Assembly (NCBI GenBank): GCA_025667525.1
Contig: CM046878.1
Coordinates: 395,626,974-395,690,973 of the forward strand
Length of the DNA stretch: 64,000 bases
Direction of reading: 5' to 3'
Source: Glebionis coronaria
Lineage: Eukaryota; Streptophyta; Magnoliopsida; Asterales; Asteraceae
Made by a program: the position numbers and the translations under genes. Shown here in pieces: positions 55,953 to 64,000 of this stretch; positions within the stretch are counted from its first letter, which is position 1; each line of letters opens with the position of its first letter. A model generated the notes under the pieces. That model was given only the letters and a program-made list of their open reading frames with translations. It made no database searches and was not told the origin of the DNA.

Positions 55953-58900
55953 TCATGGTAAGAAGCTTGAAACATATCCACCAGGATCAAATACATGGTT
56001 TTCGTCCATCAAATAGCACAAACTTAAGGCGAACAAAGCAAGCCAAAGAAGAGTAAACAAAGTTCCCTTAAGCAAACATTTAGCACGGTGGTAGCAAGTG
56101 TGATGCAGCGCAAGCATATCTCCATTGTTTCCAAAAATCTTTCCTTTTATTTCATCAGATGGATACTAAGATGGCCTAAAAATTGCAATACCAGGATCGA
56201 ACACCTTTTCCTTTAGGGGAAAATAACACTCAGGCTCAGTAGACCTTGAAGAGGATCCGCTCATAAATCTCACAATCTCATCTGACGAAGGTGGATAGAG
56301 AGGTGTCAAAACATAGGTACTACGAATATCGGTGTCTTCTGGCTTCTTCTCTTTTGAAACGGGTTTCTTCATATCCAAAGGAGGATAAATAGCATCATCA
56401 AAGTCCAAAGGAGGAGAATCATTCTCATTTGGGAAGTAAGTGTTGAGAAAAGTAACAAAATCTTCCTCAAATGAGTAGTCATCTAAAGTAGGATCAAGCA
56501 TTGTTGGTGGAGGATCTTCATCAAAAGTAGGAACAAGGTCATCATGTGAAGAATCACTCGAAAGAGTATCGACATCATCAAAGTCACCATAAGTTATCAT
56601 GTCTTTATACTCAGAAGAAAAATCATCAGAATCATCCATGTAAAAACTAGAATCATCATCATAGTCATCATAGGTTGGTGGAGACTCATAAATTGGTGGG
56701 GGATCTAAATTGGAGAGAGAATCATCCACATCATCTAGGAAAAGTGGATTATCATAGCAAGAATCGAAAAGAGGATTGTTGTAGACGACAAAATCATCAA
56801 GCACATTAATCATATTCGCTGATTCTCTTCCATTGGATTTGTTTGTGATCTTACCCATTTTAAACACTTGTGCATCATTCCCGACTCTTAGAATGAGTTT
56901 ACCTTCGGCAACATCAACTAAAGCTTTTCCGGTTCTCAAGAATGGTCGTCCAAGTATTAACGGAATACGAGGGTCCATTTCATAATTAACAACAACAAAG
57001 TCGATCGGAAAAGTGAAGGTGCCAACTTTAATAAACACATCTTCGGATATACTAACGAGGTAAGCGAGAGTGCGATTTGCTAGCTTAAGAGTCATCTTTG
57101 TTGGAGTAAGGTCGGGTAATGATAGTGTTTTTCAAACACTTAAAGGCATCAAATTTATACTTGCCCCGAGATCGGCTAAGGCAGTAAATTCTTTGGTTTT
57201 GTTGAAAATGAAAGGCAACACAAAACGACCGGGATCTCCAAGTTTTTCCGGAAGTTCTTTAAGAATGACTGTAGAACAGTTTTCATTTAAGCGTGTGTTG
57301 ACAAACTCAGCCATATTTTCCTTCTTATGAAGCAATTCCTTGAATGCTTTCACAAATTTTGGCATTTGGACAAGTGCTTCAACGAGGCTAATGTTGAAGG
57401 TCATTTGTGATATCATCTTCAAAAAAGAAGTGCTTTGAGCATCCTCTTTAGTAAGAAATTTGCTCTTGTCTAACCGAGAAGGATAAGGGATGTTGGGTTT
57501 AGGTGGTGTATGTGTAGTAGGTAAAGGTTGAGATGTTGAAGGTTTAAAGGTGGAAGGTGGGGTTGGTGAAGGGTGTTTCTTGGGAACTTCTTCAGTAAGA
57601 GGTGGAGACGGTAATGGAGAACTAATACTAGGCGTAGGAGTAGGAGGGATATATGGTGGTGGAGGAGGTGTAGATGGAGTAACTGGGGGAGGAATAGACG
57701 GTCCTACTAAATTTGCTCCACTGCGTGTAGTAATAGCACTCACATTCGCTCTTGGGTTGGTAACGGTATTTGAAGTAAGAGATCCCGAAGTAGAGGGTTG
57801 AGTACCTGGGAAGAAACTAGCCAGCATATTCTTCAAATAATTTGTTTGATTGCTAAAAGAGGTTTGCATATCATGTCAAAGCTCGGTTCTAATATCATTC
57901 CCTTGCTTAGTGACATCTCCTTTCAAGTTGATGATTTGGCTTTGAAGATTCTTAACTAGCTCTCCTTGGGTCCTCATGAAAGTTTCAACATCTTGATTAA
58001 TGGGTGGTGCTTGTTGAGCGGGTGGGTGATAAGGATTACAAGCTCGAGGTGGGTTTGGAGTGCTTCTATTGTAGTTGTTGGGGTTGTGGTTTTGAGGAGA
58101 AAAACCGGGTGATAGAAAATTGTTGGAACGGTAACTTAACAAGTTACAATCACCTTGAGGTCGGGCTTGATAGCTTTCCGTTGAATAGTTACCATGAGCC
58201 GCATACACGTTTTCTGGATTGTCATGAGTAGAAGGACAATCAGTGTATGAATGAGGACCGCCGCAGATGTCACAGGTAAGTGCTACAGCTTTAACTTGTT
58301 GTTGTTGATTTGTAGCCAAGAATCGGATACTTTTGTTCATTTCGGCCATCATACGGGTGAATTCGGTCATCTCGGTGTGTGATAAAGTAGAAGAAACATT
58401 GACTCTCGGGTTATTCCTTGAAGATGCGGATGAATCCTAATTTTTGTGATGAGTCGTCATGTTCTCTATAAGCTCTCTACACTCCTCGGGTCCTCTTTTC
58501 ATAAATGTGCCACCGGCGGCTGCATTAATCGTATCACGATCACGAAAAGTTAAACCATTGTAGAAAGTATCAATTAAGGTGACGGGGAGCATGTTGTGGT
58601 TTAGAAATCGATCGATCAAAACATTATATCGTTCCCAAGCATCAAAAAGTGATCCATCAGGTTCTTGTGTAAATCCACTGATTTGATTCCGAAGGCTCGT
58701 GACCATGGATGGTGGAAAGTAGCGCGACAAAAATCGTTGAGTTATCTTGTCCCAAGTATGAATTGAATTCTTCGGAAGACGATCAAACCATTTTTGGCAT
58801 GGTGGGATAAAGTGTGTGGAAATAGATGAAGGGGAAGAAAATCCATAGTAACACCGGGCAACTTCATGCTTTGGGTGACGGTAATGAGTTTGTCGAGATG

Positions 58901-59194
58901 TTTGTTGGCATAATCATCCGGCAATCCGCGAAATGGACAAGTATTTTGAACTTGTTGGATCATGTGATGCTTCAACGAAAACTCTAGATCCGTGATTTGC
59001 ATCGGCGCAATCGGTCCTCCGCGTCCATTCATCGTAGGTTGACACAGCTCCTCCATCGTTCGAAGGTCTGGTTGAGGACCATTGTTGTTATTATTCATGT
59101 TGAGGTGAGGTGGGATATTGTTCTTGTGCATACCAACCATATCTAAATCTTCACGAGTCTCGGGCTCTAAATAAGATGAAGATCTAGTACGCAT
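55953..59194 (-). pseudogene. gag: B gag-protease polyprotein, broken
   Basis: It starts MRTRSSSYLEPETRED at 59194. Modules in order: capsid region (frameshift near 58793, a lost C), AAAGGTF, knuckle CDICGGPHSYTDC near 58272-58234, a Pro-rich linker, protease ALADLGASINLMP near 57190-57150, an acidic tail, FDPGI near 56190, a hydrophobic helix (TLFTLLWLALFALSLCYL near 56060) and FDPGG before TGA at 55953. From 58730 on all parts share one frame. Stops are TGG to TAG (58437), CGA to TGA (about 57874), TGG to TGA (57129) and AAG to TAG (56166), judged against A. About 1080 codons in the undamaged form. No RT follows. Confidence 0.85.
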
Positions 59195-59428
59195 ACACCT
59201 GCAAAAGAAAAAGAAAAAGATACCAAAGAAATAGAGAGTATATATGTACCTTGAAAAATAAAATCTTTTTGGATTTTTGAAAATTTTAAATTTTTATGGA
59301 TTTTTAAAATTTTTTAATTTTTATGGATTTTTGAAAATTTTTGAGCAAGAAAAATAACGTTCACGAGTGAACGGATCCCAAAATTCAACACGTCTCTCAC
59401 AGAAATCCGTTAATCTTCACAAAAAGAG

Positions 59429-59443
59429 CCGGCAGCGGCGCCA
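59429..59443 (-). other. B primer-binding site (tRNA-Asp type)
   Basis: The minus strand reads TGGCGCCGCTGCCGG, two bases from the 5' LTR at 59446. It is the same class as in A, C and E. Confidence 0.85.
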
Positions 59444-59445
59444 TT

Positions 59446-59466
59446 TGATATTATGATTTTGCTAGT
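59446..59466 (-). repeat. B 5' LTR stub
   Basis: The first 21 bp on the plus strand, TGATATTATG then ATTTTGCTAGT, align with the left end of the B 3' LTR at 17588. E interrupts it at 59467. The rest should lie beyond the right edge. CTAGT (59462-59466) is the expected TSD of E. Confidence 0.75.
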
Positions 59467-62400
59467 TGATGAGATGTAATTTATACATGATCTCATCATT
59501 CTTTTAGAGCTTTAAATGCATAAAAATGTCATAAAATACCATATATATATGCTTGTGTTTGTTTACTTGTGTATTTTAGGTATGGATATCGTGAAAAAGA
59601 CAAAAGATCACAAGAAACAAGGAAAAACGGACACGAGAAATGAAGCCGTACAAAGAACCGGGCCCTAGTTCATGAATTATCCAACATTTACCCTTGAAGA
59701 CTTGAAGATATGCAAGATTGATCATCAAACAATGAAGAAATGACACTTAGATTCCTTGTGAATTCATAATTACAAGTTTGGTCCCTTAAGTTTGTCAAAA
59801 TTGCAAAAAGGTCCTTCAACTTTGAAGAAATGGCAAGATTAGTCCCTCATCAAATCTAATTTGTCAATTATGGTCCCTCATGAAGGCAAACATCTATTGA
59901 AGACCTTTGAAGATCAAGAAAGTCCAAATTCAGTCCCTCAATTATGGAAAAATGGCAAAAACAACCCTTTAAACCTTTTCACCAAAGGTTTGTGGCAAAA
60001 GTATAAACTTGGAAAGTTTATTAACAAAGGAAAACGGATTTAAAGGCTTAAAAACTTGTTTTACCACCTTTCTGAAAACACAAGGGCCAAAGGTGTCTAC
60101 TTGAAACATTCAAACTCAAAATGCGCCAAACAAACACCTTTCCCGCAAAATCGGATCAAAACCTTTACTGTTTACCATTCATCAACCCAGTTTCCATCCC
60201 ACTTAAAACAAAGGGTAAATTTCAATTACCCATTCCCACACTTGATTCACACGCCCAGAAACCTATCCCACACATAATACCTTCACCTCCACTCACCAAA
60301 AGGGCCCACACTCAACCTCCTTAACCAATGAAAATTTAACTTACTCCCCAAGGCATCTGACGTGTCAAGATCAACAGCCTAGACTCTCTGCTTAACTAGC
60401 AAGCTAAAATGAACGGTTTTGATCACTTTGGACAGCTCACCAACAACAAACGGCATCAAGTACTCAAGGGCACTTTTAGGAAATCACATCTAGGGTTTAT
60501 GAATAGTGTTAGGCTAGCATTTGCCTATAAAAGGAGACCTCAACCTGTGAGAGTCCCTTTGTTCCAGATTTTGGCTATCATTCTTTGTAATTCCTTTTAA
60601 GTTAAATAAAATTTGAATTTCTGAAAATTTTTGAAATCTCTTTTGTGTTTATTAAAAGTTGGTGTTGGAATAGCTAAAATATGAGTTCCATTTGATCTCT
60701 AAGACCTCCCTTAATCTTGTGGTTAAGGCACTTCTTTGTTTGAAGGTTTTCAAAGGTTCAAAAATCTTGAAATCCTAGGTTCTGTTTTAGTTATTATTAT
60801 GTACTAACCCTTAGCCAAAAGCCTTAAGCTCTTTCAAGCTTGTTGACACCAAGCCTGAGAAGAGTTTTGAGCTCTTGGTTGAGTTGTTTGCTCATTTGTG
60901 TTGAAGATATATCATAATCAAAACCTGTTCTACTTTGAACATCATAAGGTTTTGATCTTCCTTTTTGAAGAACCTTGGTCTTGTTCTAGCTGTTGAACAG
61001 GGTCCAAGGAGCATAGCTGGTCCTCCTAGGATGTTGTGGAGGACAGGTATAATCCCTTGTTTAAGTTTCCCCTAAAAACTTCATGTTATTGCCTGTTTTG
61101 GATTTTGTGCTTTGATTTTGTGTTCCTGTGTTTGAGGTTGTGATTTTAGTGTTTGAATATGTTAGTTGTCACCTAGGAAGTGTTTTTGATTCATAAAATC
61201 AGTAGGTTATTAGTAAAAATCACAAGTTGATTTGAAAAACGGTAGATTAAGGGTTGTTTGGGATAACAGCTTGATTTGGATTTGTGTTGTTTTGAGTTGA
61301 GGATTTGTGGTGCTGTGTGTTTGTATCTGTTTATTGGGTGCTAAGTATCATTTGTCTGCAAGGTTTGTGGTTTGAAACACCTAAATCCAACATAGTGCTA
61401 TAAAATCAGATTTACTTGTTGAAATTGGCTGTGGTTTAAGGGACACCTAGATCTAATCATAGACTAGGGCTAAAAAGTGATTACACCTGGTTAGTTACAC
61501 CAGGGAAGTAGGATTTGAGGCTTGAAATTGGATTTGTGGTCAATTAGATCAACAAAGTGTGCATGTATATTTGAATTTCATAACAGCAAGTATAATCTGC
61601 CTTGATCTTGTTCCATACCTTGTTTCGGTGATTGATTGAAGTTTGTTTATGCTTAATCATAGTTTATATAGCTTGTGTATGCATCTTGTTGAATTTGGAG
61701 TGCTTATTCTAGCTTAAAACTGCTTAAGTGTTCATAACAGCTTATATTCCAGGTCTGTGCAATATCTGAGCATTGTTTGATTTTTCTGTGCTTATTGAGT
61801 GAACCAAAGTGTGTTTTTGTGCTTGATTGTGACTCCTAGTTATTAACTGATCACTTGGCTGCCCTTGTCTTCCAATAAAACATACATAATCTCTCTAAAA
61901 AGCTTGGTCAAATAGTCAAAGCAGTGGGAACTCCTTTCCCTTGCTGCTAACCCATGTTAGTGTATTTTGGTGTTCAGCTTATCAATAAGCTATTCTAGCT
62001 TATTTTAACCAGCAACAACTTGGATTTTGTAATAGGTGCTCATCATTTGACCCATTTGTTCATACTGGAGCATTTGGTGGATTGACTTTAGGGTTTGACT
62101 AGAAAACCAACTTAATTAACTTTTTCATAAGTGCTTATTGGCTTATTCTGGCTTATTGGTTTTGCTTATTGGATTTGTGTTGATTGTTTGGCTTATTGAA
62201 GTCATTTGTGACCTTTTGCAAGTTGAATCAAGTCCTGAGGTGCCCTAGATCTCAAACCCGACTATTTTGTCGTTTTGTGGATTTGTACTTTGCTTATTTC
62301 TGGCTTATTGAATGTGCTTTTTCAAAATTTCTTTTTATAGATCTCTTTAGTATCCCAAAAGAAGGTTGTGTGTCAAATTAGAGCTTATGGCATTAGCTTA

Positions 62401-63415
62401 TTGCTTAATGGGCTTAATGGCCCAATAAGGATAACTGTTTGCTTAATAAGATGTGATAAGCTCACTTTCAGCTTTTGGGCCTTCAGAGTTTTGTGTTTAG
62501 AATTAAATTTTGAGTCAGATAGGGCTTTTCCAAGTCAATTGGGCCAAGTTTGACTTTTTGGGCTAAAAAGCCCATTTGTGTTGACTGATTTTGGTTTTGG
62601 CCCATTTGAGGGTCCAATAGGGGTATTCTGTACATTTCACTTTCATTTTCTGTTTATTTAGGTTAAAATAAACTAGTTTGCAGTTTTTTAGAACTTTTTT
62701 TATAATTTTTGGATTTTTAAAATTATTTTAATATTATTTTATTATTATTTTTCAAATTTCACATTTTTGCACTTTTTATACTTTTCTTAGCTTAAATACA
62801 TTAAAATAGGAATTTTTCAACTTTTAGATTAATTTCATCATCTTTAGATTATTTTTTATAATTATTTTAGGTTTTAATAGTTTTTAAATCTATTTAAATA
62901 GTTTTTTTCAGTTTAAAAATTTTTAAAAATAGTTTTTAATCTTTTTAGGTCATTTTAGAGGTTTACCAATTGAAAAATCTTTATTTGGGCTTTTTGATAA
63001 TTAATTTGATTTTAGGGCTTTAATTAGCATTTAAAAATTAAATATTTAATTAATTAAAAGGTTTGAAAGAGTTTTGATCGTTGGTAAACTCTTAGTTTAT
63101 TTATTTTGTATTTTGGAGAATTTTTGGTAATTTTTCGAATTAATTTTTATCTTTGAGCTTTTTACGGTTTTACGTGTAGTCGTCGTAGTAATTAATTTCA
63201 CGTCTTCGTCATTCTCTTTTCTCATCCCCTTCTAACGAATATTAATCTCAAACCAATTACGAATTATTCACACACAAATACCTCCTTGGGAAACGAACTT
63301 GGAACTTCATAAAGGTCATTAGTGCTTGATTTTCCTAAATCATCACTTAATACTTTTCCCTATTTTACCCCTCTTGTTTTTCCTAAAGCAAGGGTGTGTA
63401 AAAACTCTACAATCA
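59467..63415 (+). repeat. E 5' LTR (3.95 kb)
   Basis: Terminal hairpin GATGAGAT...ATCTCATC at 59468-59497; GTCCCT(C)A-type phrases at 59770-59945; TATA box CTATAAAAGG at 60525-60534; about eleven GCTTATT motifs between 61700 and 62400. It ends CAATCA at 63415. ORFs at 59861-60600 and 62184-62553 are short and unlike any protein I know, so I do not call them genes. Confidence 0.85.
60525..60534 (+). promoter_or_regulatory. TATA box in the E LTR
   Basis: CTATAAAAGG, 1.06 kb into the LTR, at the position corresponding to the TATA-like box of C, followed by a similar GA-rich and AACCTG-containing stretch. Confidence 0.65.
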
Positions 63416-63418
63416 TTT

Positions 63419-63436
63419 TGGCGCCGCTACCGGGGA
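63419..63436 (+). other. E primer-binding site (tRNA-Asp type)
   Basis: TGGCGCCGCTACCGGGGA, three bases after the LTR, matches the site of C with one change. Confidence 0.85.
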
Positions 63437-64000
63437 GTTGTGTCGTGATTAATTTGTCTTGTTGTTTTTAATATTTACCATAAATAGTATTTGTATTAGT
63501 AGAAATCTACTAATACGTATTATCGATTTTTTGGTTTTTCTTGTGAAATTATTATTACTATATTGTATTAAGTATCACAATCAATACAAAATATCTCCAA
63601 AAGTGTGAAAACACAACCTTAATTGGGATTTGATCTCCTAATTATTGTATTCAAATCTCAAACAAAAAGAAAAAGGCAAAACTAGATAAATACTTTCGTG
63701 AAGCTCGATTTTGAAAAATACGAACTATAAGGTGGGTATAAGGCGGGTATTATAAAATATACCTTAAGGAAAAAGGCTCTTAAGTGCTTCGCGCCGCCTC
63801 GTTTCCCCGCTTGCTTGTGAGTATTTTAAGATTGAAGGCTAATCGAGGGTTTTGCCGCCCAAAGTATTATTACGTATAATATGTTTGCTTGGTTTCTTTG
63901 TGATTAAACCCTCTTGAACAATTTGGTTTTCACCAAAGTTCTAAAGTCATTTGAAGGCGTTCACTCCACGTGATCGTTTTCATTCCTTTGAGGCTTCTTT
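63437..64000 (+). other. E leader
   Basis: Noncoding, colinear with 40382-40940 of C (for example AAGGTGGGTATAAGGCGG and TCGAGGGTTTTGCCGCCC). The window ends before gag. Confidence 0.75.

Larger units (their letters stand above)
17588..64000 (-). mobile_element. Element B: Athila-like gag-protease element, family of A, carrying H and E inside
   Basis: On the minus strand the order is 5' LTR (stub 59466-59446 visible, rest beyond E), primer-binding site, gag, protease, tail, 3' noncoding region, polypurine tract and 3' LTR. The 3' LTR is split by H into 53906-53434 and 18953-17588. The left end TGTATTTTGC abuts X at 17587. The expected TSD is GTGGT, whose second copy is outside the window. 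It contains H (18954-53428) in one LTR and E (59467 on) in the other. No RT or integrase lies between protease and 3' LTR. Confidence 0.85.
59467..64000 (+). mobile_element. Element E: Athila-like retrotransposon related to C, truncated by the window edge
   Basis: It starts TGATGAGATG inside the 5' LTR of B. A 3.95-kb LTR, the tRNA-Asp primer-binding site and about 560 bp of leader homologous to the C leader are visible. Gag would follow outside the window. TATA box, terminal hairpin and leader all correspond to C, but the LTR is strongly diverged from it. Confidence 0.85.

Noticed and set aside
57550..57801. A glycine-rich plus-strand ORF
   Set aside because: It is the shadow of the proline-rich linker of the B gag on the minus strand.

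Overview
The window is a stack of plant LTR retrotransposons with no recognisable host gene. All coding sequence is gag, protease, integrase, reverse transcriptase (RT), RNase H or the extra 3' ORF of such elements, and most of it is broken by stops and frameshifts. The gag and 3'-ORF types resemble those I recall from Asteraceae genomes (Anthemideae such as Tanacetum, Artemisia or Chrysanthemum). That taxon call is from memory of protein families, not from a search.

Layout, left to right, with letters used below. A (1-6473, minus): a gag-protease element entering from the left, ending in its 5' LTR. G (6474-7353): an LTR remnant of a related family. X (7354-17587 plus material beyond the window, plus strand): a Ty3 chromovirus-like element with gag, protease and RT, split twice. 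F (9645-16844): an element with 2.6-kb LTRs and almost no coding sequence, inside the RT of X (target-site duplication, TSD, TATTA). B (17588 to beyond the right edge, minus): a relative of A inside the RNase H region of X. H (18954-53428, plus): a Copia/SIRE-like element inside the 3' LTR of B (TSD CTATG). D (23443-33119, minus): a degraded Ty3 element inside the integrase of H (TSD GTTAA). C (36898-49733, plus): an Athila-like gag-protease element between pol and the 3' ORF of H. E (59467 to beyond the right edge, plus): a relative of C inside the 5' LTR of B. The nest is therefore four levels deep (X, then B, then H, then C and D).

LTR divergence agrees with this order. By hand comparison the pairs differ by about 1% (C), 2% (D), 3.5% (H, 18 of 514) and roughly 6% (F, from one sampled stretch).

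A, B and C carry gag and protease but no RT, RNase H or integrase between the protease region and the 3' end, so they look non-autonomous and would need those enzymes from a helper. H (about 12 kb once D and C are removed) is the most complete coding element: gag, protease, integrase, RT, RNase H and a 3' ORF.

The features least explained by ordinary annotation are short motifs sown through whole elements. H has about 45-50 copies or close variants of a CGYTGACA motif in LTR, coding and spacer DNA. The LTRs of A and B carry family-specific TCGGAAT-type arrays. A, B and C share a stem-loop plus purine-tract module repeated in the 3' region, and LTR heads carry hairpins whose arms covary between C and E.
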